A DNA stretch of 40,824 bases from a virus, in the IMG/VR virus record IMGVR_UViG_3300017530_000141, positions 1-40,824 of that record; one strand, written 5' to 3'. The notes beneath the pieces are model-generated. The model was not told the DNA's origin. It saw nothing but the letters and a program-made list of their open reading frames with translations, and did no database searches. Made by a program: the position numbers and the translations under genes. Of this stretch, positions 6,851 to 13,833 are shown in pieces (position 1 is the stretch's first letter; each line of letters starts with the position of its first letter).

Positions 6851-7978
6851 CTAAGTCGCAATCGCCCCCAGCGTTCGGCGCTCTGCACGCGCCGTCCGGA
6901 CGAGCCCTTCCTGATATGCCCTGGTCAGCAAGCCAAGGATCCTCAATTTTTCCCTGGCCGTTTTTTCTTTGATCCCGGCTTCCTCGGCCATCTGATCCGT
7001 CGTCATACCGCGATCGAGGCGTTGAAGCCACCAGCCGCGATTACTGTGCGGAAGATGCTGTGAATGTTTCCGCGGCATGCCCAGCACGCTCCGCGCATAT
7101 AGCGAGACGAGCGAAGGCGTACAGCCGATCTCCGCTGCGGCCTCGGCGTAGCAGCCTCCGTGGCGATCGAGCAAGTCGCGCAGGTAGTCCGCGTCGTGCA
7201 GCTGTGGGTAGCTGCGGCCGCGACGTCTTTTTCTATCGACGGCATGCTCGAGGTCGAATTTCTTCACGTAATAACGGGTCGCATGCCGCTTGATCCCGGC
7301 CTCACGAGCACAAGCCGTGAGCGTCATCTTTCGGTCCTCGAGTCGGACCCGCCACCATTCGCGCCTGAAGTAGTGATGGCCGGACTTTATGTTTGCCAGG
7401 CCTAGCCGACTGAGAACCCGACGCACCTGAGTGCTCGATGTCTCGAGCTCGTGCGCGATCGTGCCGGGAGCTTCGCCGGCCGCATGCAACCGGCGGATCT
7501 CTCGTTCGAGCATCTGCGAGTCGCTGTACTTGTTTGATTTGAGCCCGTGCTTCTCAGCGAAGTATCGCACGTTCACCGGGTTACACCTGAGATCGGCGGC
7601 GATGGCTGCGAATGTCTTGCCGCGTCTGAGCTGGTCGTATAGCCAGTTCTTGTCACGCAAGACCTGCAGGCGGGTCCTGCCGTTCTGTGGCTGCGTAAAC
7701 TTCGTACGGCTCAGCCGGTCGCATTTCGGGCAAATCTGAAACCAGGCCCAGGGCGGTGGGGCCTCGAAGCCCTCGGGCGCGATGCGTTGCAGCTGAAAGA
7801 TGCGCAGGGCAAGGAGTTCGGTCCGCGTGAACATGTCCGGTCCGACCAGTTTACGAAGCGCGTCGACAAACCGGTTCGATGCTCCTTCTTCCGGGCCGTC
7901 CCATGCCTGATGCACCGCGGCCGCGATCGCCGCGGCGATCGGGATCTCCTCCGGATCGGACCAGCGTGGTGAAGGCAT
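6851..7978 (-). CDS. DNA-binding protein with five tandem helix-turn-helix units
   Basis: This is a 375-residue protein. Residues 1-80 are helical, with a short CPKC pair at 83-86. Then come five units, each of about 35 residues and spaced about 50 apart, that share a helix, a xxxIAxEx turn and a recognition-like helix ending GL. They lie near 112-146 (YDQLRRGKTFAAIAADLRC), 157-194 (PGTIAHELETSSTQVRRVLS), 208-243 (MTLTACAREAGIKRHATRYY), 264-300 (CYAEAAAEIGCTPSLVSLYA) and 316-351 (MTTDQMAEEAGIKEKTAREK). Many Arg and Lys lie between units. No nuclease or recombinase residues are seen. The ATG follows the previous stop directly. Its position near the end of the early unit, just before the terminator, suggests a late-gene regulator or a DNA-organising factor. 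That is inference. Confidence 0.85.
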   Translation of the reverse strand: MPSPRWSDPEEIPIAAAIAAAVHQAWDGPEEGASNRFVDALRKLVGPDMFTRTELLALRIFQLQRIAPEGFEAPPPWAWFQICPKCDRLSRTKFTQPQNGRTRLQVLRDKNWLYDQLRRGKTFAAIAADLRCNPVNVRYFAEKHGLKSNKYSDSQMLEREIRRLHAAGEAPGTIAHELETSSTQVRRVLSRLGLANIKSGHHYFRREWWRVRLEDRKMTLTACAREAGIKRHATRYYVKKFDLEHAVDRKRRRGRSYPQLHDADYLRDLLDRHGGCYAEAAAEIGCTPSLVSLYARSVLGMPRKHSQHLPHSNRGWWLQRLDRGMTTDQMAEEAGIKEKTAREKLRILGLLTRAYQEGLVRTARAERRTLGAIAT

Positions 7979-8275
7979 CTATTCGCTCACCCGCAGATCC
8001 GCTTCCGTCTGTCCTTCTGCCCGGTTTGACAACCACGATGACTCATGCCCATCCAGCGCATCGAATATCCAGCGGAGCCAGTCCAGGTCGGTTGTGTTCA
8101 CCTGTACGTCCACGACATCGGCCAGTCTCAGGCACAGTCGATGCGTGTTCACGTCGCCGTCGTGGGGCATCGGCGCTGGAAGCTGTCCACCACACGCAGC
8201 ATCCTGCACACGCCGCTTGAACAAACAGTCGGTATGCGGGCACCAGGTTGGCCGTTCTTGCTTCCACTCATTCAT
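7979..8275 (-). CDS. Conserved hypothetical phage protein with Cys/His cluster
   Basis: This is a 98-residue protein, MNEWKQERPTWCPHTDCLFK and onwards. The pattern WCPHxDCxFKRR, CGGxLP, MPHDGDxNTHRLCLRL is one I recognise from small uncharacterised proteins in many environmental phages, and the Cys/His residues could bind a metal. The ATG at 8273-8275 has GGGGATCGAGC upstream; an upstream start at 8329 would overlap the previous gene and lacks the conserved N-terminus. The stop touches the start of the five-HTH gene. The function is unknown. Confidence 0.8.
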   Translation of the reverse strand: MNEWKQERPTWCPHTDCLFKRRVQDAACGGQLPAPMPHDGDVNTHRLCLRLADVVDVQVNTTDLDWLRWIFDALDGHESSWLSNRAEGQTEADLRVSE

Positions 8276-8297
8276 GCTCGATCCCCGAGCGATGGTA

Positions 8298-8480
8298 TCA
8301 GTTCCGCTCCACCTGCACGCGCATGACATCTCGCGCCGCGCCGACCTCGATCGATCGGATGGTCTTGCGCGGAAGCGCGCGCAAGACGGCGTCGTGCAGC
8401 TCGGCCAGGATATTGTTCTGATATTTCGGATCCTTCGGCCACTCGTCCTCCGGAATTTCGATGATGCAGATGAGCTTCAT
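8298..8480 (-). CDS. Small hypothetical protein
   Basis: This is a 60-residue protein, MKLICIIEIPEDEWPKDPKY and onwards. It looks like a small alpha/beta fold: strand LICIIEI, helix QNNILAELHDAVLRAL, strand IEVGAARDVMRVQVE. The ATG overlaps the stop of the preceding gene (ATGA) and has an AGGGGATC ribosome site. It is part of the early unit. No family is recognised. Confidence 0.75.
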   Translation of the reverse strand: MKLICIIEIPEDEWPKDPKYQNNILAELHDAVLRALPRKTIRSIEVGAARDVMRVQVERN

Positions 8481-9064
8481 GGTCGATCCCCTAGTTGCCA
8501 CGCGACGATGAGCCTCGAGGCGGCATTCACGATCGCGGCCTTGAGCACCCTCGCATCGACTCCGTTCTCCTCGAGCTCCCGGACGCCAAGGTCGCTGCAG
8601 AGCGTCCGGTACAGCATGACGAACTGATGCCGGAGCTCGGTGGGATTCGTCGATGGCCGTGGCGGCGCTGCCGGCGCCGGCGGCCCGCCACCGTTTGTCG
8701 AATCCGATCGTCGCGCGGGTATCGCCCCCTGAAACCCGGGGAGCACGGTCCAGACGTTCCGCTTACCGTCCTTCTCCCGGACGATCGAGAGCTCATAGAC
8801 GGTCGTATCGCGATCGGTTTTGCTGGGCGCGTCGATCAAGCAGGCGAGTACTGCCTTCACCAGCTTCTCGTCCTTCGTCGTGAAATAGCAATACTCGATC
8901 TCGTATTCCCCTCGACTGTGCATTGGGTTGCAGCGGGGAAGACCTGCACGGATCGACCACTCCTCGCCGTAGCGCCCGTCCTTCTGCTCCCAATTGCGGG
9001 CCCGAACCTGAACGGGCCAGGCCTCATCGAGCGGCAGTTCCGTATGCTTGATATAGCGAGCCAT
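8477..9064 (-). CDS. Hypothetical early protein, possibly ssDNA-binding-like
   Basis: This is a 195-residue protein. Residues 1-110 look beta-rich (WPVQVRARNWEQKDGRYGEE, then YEIEYCYFTTKDEKLVKAVL, then TTVYELSIVREKDGKRNVW) and could be an OB-like fold. A Pro/Ala/Gly-rich linker follows (GGGPPAPAAPPRPSTNPTEL), then a helical C-terminal domain (FVMLYRTLCSDLGVRELEEN). A fold plus flexible linker recalls phage single-strand binding proteins, but no decisive motif is present and the C-terminus is not the acidic tip of SSB. The start at 9062-9064 is chosen because the GTG at 9139 would read through a structured element (9084-9151). The ribosome site is weak, and that element may control it. Confidence 0.65.
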   Translation of the reverse strand: MARYIKHTELPLDEAWPVQVRARNWEQKDGRYGEEWSIRAGLPRCNPMHSRGEYEIEYCYFTTKDEKLVKAVLACLIDAPSKTDRDTTVYELSIVREKDGKRNVWTVLPGFQGAIPARRSDSTNGGGPPAPAAPPRPSTNPTELRHQFVMLYRTLCSDLGVRELEENGVDARVLKAAIVNAASRLIVAWQLGDRP

Positions 9065-9083
9065 CGATGATCGCTTCAGTAAA

Positions 9084-9151
9084 GGGCCGGGCCGCTTATC
9101 CGCTGGCCGCCGCCGAAAGTTCGGCGCCAACCTTGGCACAGCACCCGGCCC
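9084..9151 (-). ncRNA. Candidate structured RNA / 5' leader element
   Basis: This lies in a 103-base gap between genes. An outer stem of eight pairs (GGGCCGGG at 9084-9091 with CCCGGCCC at 9144-9151) encloses two perfect inner inverted repeats: CGCCGAA/TTCGGCG (9111-9117 and 9120-9126) and GCCAA/TTGGC (9126-9130 and 9133-9137). A GGCC...GGCC pair near 9089-9107 could form a third arm. Together they can fold as a multi-branched element 20 bases upstream of the ATG at 9064. It is not a tRNA, because the arm lengths and loops do not fit. It may be a leader switch, an RNA processing site or a pause hairpin. Confidence 0.45.
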
Positions 9152-9167
9152 GCCTTCAACCTTCTAA

Positions 9168-9449
9168 TCATCCTGCGCTGTCTTCCCCGTAAGGATCGTC
9201 GAGGTCCGGAACTCGAGCCTCGCCTCCGATTCGATCGAGCCATTCCTCCCGCGTCTCGTTCAGTCCTCGATTGTAAGTGCGTGGCCGCTCGTTCTCTTTG
9301 AGGTAGTCTTTCGTGACAGTAATCTTGCCACAATTCCGACACACGAGCACTTGAAGGGCCGGAATGAAGCCACGAGGCCGAGTTTTCAGTCTCGCCGCGC
9401 TGCCGCACTTCGGACAGTAGTAGATCAAGATTTCCTCTCGCTGCTTCAT
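9168..9449 (-). CDS. Zinc-ribbon protein
   Basis: This is a 93-residue protein, MKQREEILIYYCPKCGSAAR and onwards, with a four-Cys zinc ribbon: CPKCG at 12-16 and CRNCG at 37-41. The C-terminal half is charged (YLKENERPRTYNRGLNETRE) and ends acidic (DLDDPYGEDSAG). The ATG overlaps the stop of the ATPase gene upstream (ATGA), so it is made together with the ATPase. It may be an accessory DNA- or protein-binding factor. The partner is unknown. Confidence 0.75.
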   Translation of the reverse strand: MKQREEILIYYCPKCGSAARLKTRPRGFIPALQVLVCRNCGKITVTKDYLKENERPRTYNRGLNETREEWLDRIGGEARVPDLDDPYGEDSAG

Positions 9450-11203
9450 TCGAGAAACAGAACGGGCAGCGCGCTCACGCGCCCCGGCGTAAGGTAATCG
9501 ATGAACCCGAGCGATCTGAGCGCGCCGAGATTATTCGTATAGCCGCTCGAGGTCGGCGACTGCTCGGCCCGCTCCGCGAGCTCGTCCTTACCGAGATCGT
9601 CCGGATAGACGTCGATCAACGCGCGAAGGATCCGTGCGCGACGCGCCGGCAAGCGCGCGAACAGGGCATCGTGCAGCTCCGCAGTCGTGAGCGCCGCCGC
9701 CGGCGCCTCGGCGAGCGATCGGCCGTCGTCCGTCAAGCAGACGTGCCCGGGCGCGGGATAAGTGATCAGTCCGTCCGATCGCAGGCGTCCCAGATTGTTC
9801 GTGTAGCCGGAGCTCGTGGGGCTCTGCTCGGCCAGCAGCGCGAGTTGCGTCTTCTGGGCGCGCTCGACGCGTACGCTCTCGAGCCAGGCCAGGGCATTGA
9901 GGATCCGCTGCATGGGATTCGAGATCTCGACAGCGAGGTCGAGGTCGGCGGTCCTGCCCGGCGTCTTACTCGGTTTAGGCTTCGGAGTCGCTACGGGCGG
10001 CCGGACTCTGGGAGCGGGCTCGCGGCCGTTGCCGGAGGCACTACGGATCGCCTCGACGAGCTCCTGACCGAAGCCCAACGCCTGGCCACCGACGTCGGCC
10101 AATCGCTCGCCCACGGAGGCGAAGCGACTGGCGACCGTCTCGAGCCGCTTGATCTGCGCGTCTTTGATCACGGCGACCTCGACGCGCTCGATCTCGACCT
10201 TCGGTTCCGGCGTCCTCGTCTTCGACTTCTTCGTGAGCTCGCGTTCGAGCTCGAGGATCCGCCGGCGAAGCAGCTTCGGATCCTCCGCCTTCGCGCGCGC
10301 GATCGCGGAGTCGAGATGCTTGCGGAGCCGGTCGAGGTCGACCGCCGCAAGCTTCCTGGGCGCGCGGGCCTTCTTCTTCGCTCCGACCTTAGGAGTAGCC
10401 GAGGAGTCGTACGTATCGCGCTCGCGGACCTTGACCTTGCGGAAGAGGTCCAGCCAGCCCGGCCTCCAGAACCAGGCAGTCCCGACGGGCAGGGAAGGGA
10501 GCGAGCTCATGAGCTCTTCGCGCTTCTCCGGCGTGCCGTGGACTTTCACCCAGGCGTCGATCGCCGCACGGTCTTGGGGCGCGATGGTCCGGAGCGTGAT
10601 GAGGACCTCGCACTGGGTGAGGACGTCCTTGTTGAGTACCGCCGCGCGCTGAGTGACGAGCGTAAGTCCCAGGCCCCGGGCCCGGCCGCGCCGGACGAGG
10701 TCCTCGACGGCGCCGAGCATCCTGGGCGTCTGCTGCCCCATCGGCTTTTGCGGCGCGAACATGTCCGCTTCATCGAGCACGATGTGCAGCGGCTCGCGGT
10801 TCCGGTGATATGGCCGCTCGGCGAAGGCCGTCATGAAACGGACCTGCTCCGCCTTCCGGAAAGCTGAGAGGTCGAGCACGACGGACAGCCGTTCGTCGAC
10901 CACCAGATCGGCGATGGTCTCGCCGGCGCCCGGCTCGAGCGGCAGATCTCCGTGCTCGCCGCCCAGGACGATGATCGGAAGCCCCTCGGACTTCCCATCG
11001 GCCGCCGCTCGAAGACCCCAGCAGACCCCGACTGGATCAACGACGACCACGGCTTGGTCCGCTTTCAGGAGTTCCTCGACGACCACGAGGGCCAAATAGG
11101 TCTTCCCGACGCCCCGCTTTGCGATGATCGCGAATGTCTGCGTGACCGCCTCGAGTGGCAGCGCGAGCTTCGGTCCGATCTTCAGTCGGCCCTCCCGAGC
11201 CAT
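9446..11203 (-). CDS. HerA/FtsK-type ATPase with two C-terminal winged helices
   Basis: This is a P-loop DNA translocase or helicase of about 585 residues. An N-terminal RecA-like domain carries Walker A AKRGVGKTYLA near residues 28-38, Walker B LHIVLDEADMFAPQ near 139-152, and a TLVTQRAAVLNKD segment near 181-193, all typical of the DUF87/HerA family. A charged coiled region follows (300-420). Two winged-helix units then share the identical 15 residues AEQSPTSSGYTNNLG. The product may unwind or pump phage DNA in replication or recombination. It starts at the ATG at 11201-11203, overlapping the previous stop (TGATG); a GTG at 11206 is equally possible. It is longer than a minimal HerA ATPase because of the C-terminal DNA-binding part. 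Confidence 0.85.
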   Translation of the reverse strand: MAREGRLKIGPKLALPLEAVTQTFAIIAKRGVGKTYLALVVVEELLKADQAVVVVDPVGVCWGLRAAADGKSEGLPIIVLGGEHGDLPLEPGAGETIADLVVDERLSVVLDLSAFRKAEQVRFMTAFAERPYHRNREPLHIVLDEADMFAPQKPMGQQTPRMLGAVEDLVRRGRARGLGLTLVTQRAAVLNKDVLTQCEVLITLRTIAPQDRAAIDAWVKVHGTPEKREELMSSLPSLPVGTAWFWRPGWLDLFRKVKVRERDTYDSSATPKVGAKKKARAPRKLAAVDLDRLRKHLDSAIARAKAEDPKLLRRRILELERELTKKSKTRTPEPKVEIERVEVAVIKDAQIKRLETVASRFASVGERLADVGGQALGFGQELVEAIRSASGNGREPAPRVRPPVATPKPKPSKTPGRTADLDLAVEISNPMQRILNALAWLESVRVERAQKTQLALLAEQSPTSSGYTNNLGRLRSDGLITYPAPGHVCLTDDGRSLAEAPAAALTTAELHDALFARLPARRARILRALIDVYPDDLGKDELAERAEQSPTSSGYTNNLGALRSLGFIDYLTPGRVSALPVLFLE

Positions 11204-11856
11204 CACGATGAGGCCCCGCTAAGATCCAGCTCGAGCTGCTTGAGCTGGTGGCCGAACAGCATGAGGTCCATCTTCCAGAGACCGTAACGGCCAACGATTT
11301 CGGAGAACTCTTCGACATCATGATGGCGCATCTTCCAGGCGCCGCTGTCGAGGTCCTGGTCACAGTGGCACAGCTCGTGGTCCGCGATCGCGACGCGCTG
11401 CATCGCCGTAAGCTTCTCCCAGGCCTTCCAGTTGAAGAGGATCACGAAATCGGAGTTCGCGAGGAAGGCGAGCTTCGCGTCGCACTTGGATGCCTTCGCC
11501 AGGCGGACGCGACCGGCGCCGCGGATTTGGAGCTCCTGCTTCCAGAGATAGCTGATCCTCGCGTTCGTGAGGTGCGGGTGATACTTCGGGATGAGCAAGT
11601 CTGCGAGCGCCCCGGGGATGCCGGCCCTAACGTACTTCTCACCGTCGGGCCAGGTTGCCGGGTGCGGCGCTTTCATGGCCTTCTCGAAGTCGGGGAGTGC
11701 GCCATCCACGAACTTCTGCATCCATTCGCTCATCTGCTCTTCCACGCGATCCCGGTCCTCTTCGGTATTGAAAGCCATCGGCGGGCCATCCGCGATCTGA
11801 ATGGTAGCGGTCACCTCATCACCGTTCTGTGTCCGTCCCGATTCTGATTTCTTCAT
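11203..11856 (-). CDS. Putative phage metallopeptidase
   Basis: This is a 217-residue protein with a zincin-type HExxH motif, DHELCHCD (His 160, Glu 161, His 164), in a helix following QRVAIADHELCH. A possible third ligand lies in the HHDVEEFSEIVGRYG segment. The pattern, including NARISYLWKQELQIRGAGRV and ILFNWKAWEKLT, matches the group annotated as putative phage metallopeptidase domain proteins. The first 60 residues are acidic and probably flexible. The ATG at 11854-11856 overlaps the previous stop (ATGA); an ATG at 11877 would add seven residues. It lies between a small membrane protein and the HerA-like ATPase. The substrate is unknown, and a host target or a DNA-binding role is possible. 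Confidence 0.8.
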   Translation of the reverse strand: MKKSESGRTQNGDEVTATIQIADGPPMAFNTEEDRDRVEEQMSEWMQKFVDGALPDFEKAMKAPHPATWPDGEKYVRAGIPGALADLLIPKYHPHLTNARISYLWKQELQIRGAGRVRLAKASKCDAKLAFLANSDFVILFNWKAWEKLTAMQRVAIADHELCHCDQDLDSGAWKMRHHDVEEFSEIVGRYGLWKMDLMLFGHQLKQLELDLSGASS

Positions 11857-12086
11857 TGCGCTGTCTTTCTTTTCCATTGTCCGCTCAGGTCCTCGCTCAC
11901 ATCGCCGTACTCTTTGAGCGCGCGAGCCAGGAGCTCGAGCTCCCAGGCCGTGAGCGAGTCGATGCAGACGACCGGGGTGGGGAAGGGCCTGGCGATCTCG
12001 CGCTCTGCCCTCCGATAGCCGACGGCCACGCCGATGAGAAAGCCGCCGACGAAAATCAGTAGAGCGAGGATGAGGCGCGGATTCAC
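11853..12086 (-). CDS. Small membrane-anchored protein
   Basis: This is a 77-residue protein with one N-terminal membrane segment (LILALLIFVGGFLIGVAVGY, residues 5-24) followed by a basic RRAER stop and a soluble helical tail (AWELELLARALKEYGDVSED). It starts with GTG overlapping the preceding stop (GTGA) and ends with ATGA into the metallopeptidase gene. The topology suggests anchoring to the inner face of the membrane. No family is recognised; it is not in the lysis cluster. Confidence 0.7.
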   Translation of the reverse strand: MNPRLILALLIFVGGFLIGVAVGYRRAEREIARPFPTPVVCIDSLTAWELELLARALKEYGDVSEDLSGQWKRKTAQ

Positions 12087-12223
12087 GCGAGCCGCTCCTC
12101 ACCCACTGATTCACCGAACCGGGCGGGGCCTGACTCTCGCCACCTCACGTGCCACAATAGCCCCAACACGACAGCCAGAACCCCTAGCCCGGCCAACAAC
12201 CCGAGGGCGCGATGCGTCTTCAC
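12083..12223 (-). CDS. Very small membrane protein
   Basis: This is a 46-residue protein starting with GTG at 12221-12223 (VKTHRALGLLAGLGVLAVVL). One membrane segment (ALGLLAGLGVLAVVLGLLW) is followed by an Arg-rich tail. The start is set by the GTGA overlap with the stop of the replication-initiator-like gene, and the end by a GTGA overlap with the next membrane protein. The frame remains open upstream, but that part overlaps the replication gene. The function is unknown. Confidence 0.6.
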   Translation of the reverse strand: MKTHRALGLLAGLGVLAVVLGLLWHVRWRESGPARFGESVGEERLA

Positions 12224-13131
12224 AAGAGCCGCCCCTGGCGTTCGCTGAAGCGGGTACTGGGAACCGGGTACCCGATGGCTGATCCCCGCGACCAGTCGCG
12301 TTCGCCACGGCCTTCTCGCTCGAAGACGTGCTTCACGAACGTATCCACCTCCTTGTTCCACTTCTGGAGTATCTGCGAGACGCGCTCCTCTCGGGTTGTC
12401 TGCATACCACCTTCACGCCAGAGCACGACGGTGCGAGGATGCTGGTCGCGCTCGGTGTAGACGTCGATGAGGAGACCGCTGGGTAGTCGCAGGCGAACCG
12501 CTCCGGCGCTCCTGGCTGCGAGCTCCCACATCTCGAGCCCGAGCAGTTCGAGCTTCTTCCCGCCCCAGCGTAGCTCGGGTAGATCCGGAGCTCGGGCATC
12601 GTGGCCCGCACCTGGAGTGGGGTCAGTGGAGTTTTCCACAGGCTCCGGATCTCTAGATTCTTCTTCTTTGGCCTTAAAGGCCTTATATACGCCTTGCTCT
12701 GTCACAGCTGTGACAGGGTTTTCTCGCACAGCTGTGACAGGGTTTCCGTCTTGCGTGACAGGGTTTGCATCCCCGGTCTCGGAGTTTTCCACAGCCGGCT
12801 CATTATTCTCTGTCAGATTGAGAGTGTTTGAGCTTACGAACTGAGAGATCCCCTTCACGTTCAGGGACCACGTCGTCGACCGGCCGCGACCGCCACCGTG
12901 CGAGGCGCGCTGGATGAGGTTCAGCTCGACGAGCTTGCTGAGACGTCGGTAGGCCGTGCTCTCGCTGCAGTTCGCGGCTTTCGCGAGCCGGTCCGTGCCC
13001 GGGAAGGCGCCCGCACCCCACTCCGGCGCGTGCGCGTCGATGCAGAAGAGGATGCACTTCGACTCCGCATCGAGCGGCGACTGAAGGATCGCCCGCCTGA
13101 GACTCCAGGATCGTTCTAGCGGATCAGGCAT
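12220..13131 (-). CDS. Replication-initiator-like winged-helix protein
   Basis: This is a 303-residue protein. The N-terminal ~95 residues form a winged helix (SKCILFCIDAHAPEWGAGAF, GTDRLAKAANCSESTAYRRL, KLVELNLIQRASHGGGRGRS) like those of phage replication proteins of the lambda O and DnaD-related groups. A low-complexity hinge at about 100-170 has threefold ENPVTAV-type repeats and two VENS motifs. The C-terminal part (about 175-303) is mixed alpha/beta with a helical TREERVSQILQKWNKEVDTF tail that could recruit a helicase loader. The hinge is encoded by repeats that look like replication iterons (12632-12793). The ATG at 13129-13131 is chosen over a GTG at 13146. No primase or helicase motif is present. 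Confidence 0.75.
   Translation of the reverse strand: MPDPLERSWSLRRAILQSPLDAESKCILFCIDAHAPEWGAGAFPGTDRLAKAANCSESTAYRRLSKLVELNLIQRASHGGGRGRSTTWSLNVKGISQFVSSNTLNLTENNEPAVENSETGDANPVTQDGNPVTAVRENPVTAVTEQGVYKAFKAKEEESRDPEPVENSTDPTPGAGHDARAPDLPELRWGGKKLELLGLEMWELAARSAGAVRLRLPSGLLIDVYTERDQHPRTVVLWREGGMQTTREERVSQILQKWNKEVDTFVKHVFEREGRGERDWSRGSAIGYPVPSTRFSERQGRLL
12632..12793. other. Candidate intragenic replication origin (iterons and DnaA-like boxes)
   Basis: Inside the initiator-like gene are three direct repeats of GTGACAGGGTTT: 12710-12721, 12734-12745 and 12755-12766, spaced 24 and 21 bases. Two of them lie in the palindromes GTCACAGCTGTGAC (12701-12714) and CACAGCTGTG (12727-12736). The cluster is flanked by two copies of GGAGTTTTCCACAG, each containing TTTTCCACA (12632-12640 and 12785-12793), which fits the relaxed DnaA-box consensus TTWTNCACA. 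Beside them is an AT-richer stretch with the palindrome GGCCTTAAAGGCC (12671-12683) and TTATATA. The layout parallels the lambda origin, which lies within the O gene. Confidence 0.65.
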
Positions 13132-13200
13132 CGGCGGGCCACACACCCATCATCAACCACCCTGGTGCCCTGTTTGCAGACGTATGCAGTCCGAGTGTGA

Positions 13201-13833
13201 TCAGCTTCGGTTGCACCATTCCGTCACGACCTCCTCCCTTGCATCGTCGAAGGCGAGAGCCAGATCGTCGCGAACATCGTCCGCACTGATATAGCCATCC
13301 AAATCGATCTCCAACATGACCGTACACAAACTTTCCTCTGAGCAGACCTGGCAGTAATAGCGCATGTTGCCGTCTTGTTCGATCCGCTCGAGTGTGACGG
13401 CGACGTGCTCGTCTTTGGCAGATTTCACGATCCGCCGGCGAGATGGTGTCAGGCGCACGTGCGCGGACGAGTCGTCACGGAAGAAGCCGGCCCTCGTGCG
13501 GACGGCTTTCTTGTTCCCGGGTGCCGGCGGGACGGAGAGTTTCCGAACGACGCCGTGCTTGTTGGGCGCGACCCACTGATCCTTCAACAGATCGATGATG
13601 AGCTTGCGCCGTGCGTCCAGGTTGTCCGGGTCTTCCGGGCGTACGACGTGGAAGACGACCGAGAGCCGAGTCAATGGCCAGGGCTTCTCCGGAGGGCGCA
13701 CGCCCTGGCGAATCATCTCGATCTCGGCGTGACGTTCCCAGTGTTTCTGCGGCAGGTATTGCTTCCGCGTGTGTCCGCGGAAGTTCCCGCGCGAGGGCGG
13801 GAGGGGAAGCCGGAACTCGACGCGCTCAGCCAT
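13201..13833 (-). CDS. RusA-like Holliday junction resolvase with C-terminal extension
   Basis: This is a 210-residue protein. The N-terminal 130 residues fit RusA: FRLPLPPSRGNFRGHTRKQY, a strand LTRLSVVFHVVRPE, then DPDNLDARRKLIIDLL, with Asp 68, Asp 70, Asn 71 and Lys 77 matching the catalytic DxDN...K pattern, then WVAPNKHGVVRKL. RusA cuts four-way DNA junctions, which helps resolve recombination and replication intermediates before packaging. Residues about 130-210 are an extra domain with a CQVCSEESLC cluster and an acidic DLDGYISADDVRDDLALAFD segment, not usual for RusA. The ATG at 13831-13833 has GGGAGG eleven bases upstream; a GTG at 13845 is less likely. Confidence 0.75.
   Translation of the reverse strand: MAERVEFRLPLPPSRGNFRGHTRKQYLPQKHWERHAEIEMIRQGVRPPEKPWPLTRLSVVFHVVRPEDPDNLDARRKLIIDLLKDQWVAPNKHGVVRKLSVPPAPGNKKAVRTRAGFFRDDSSAHVRLTPSRRRIVKSAKDEHVAVTLERIEQDGNMRYYCQVCSEESLCTVMLEIDLDGYISADDVRDDLALAFDDAREEVVTEWCNRS

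Noticed and set aside
9084-9151. tRNA reading of the folded element
   Set aside because: The arms and loops do not fit a cloverleaf: inner loops are too small and no anticodon arm of seven-base loop or T-loop sequence is present.
9671-10867. 398-residue open frame on the plus strand
   Set aside because: It lies opposite the HerA-like ATPase and gives Arg/Leu/Asp-rich text without motifs, which is usual for the antisense of GC-rich coding DNA.
11877-12114. N-terminal extension of the metallopeptidase frame to 12114
   Set aside because: It overlaps the small membrane protein gene entirely and reads as Arg-rich noise; the ATG at 11856 makes the ATGA overlap seen throughout the genome.
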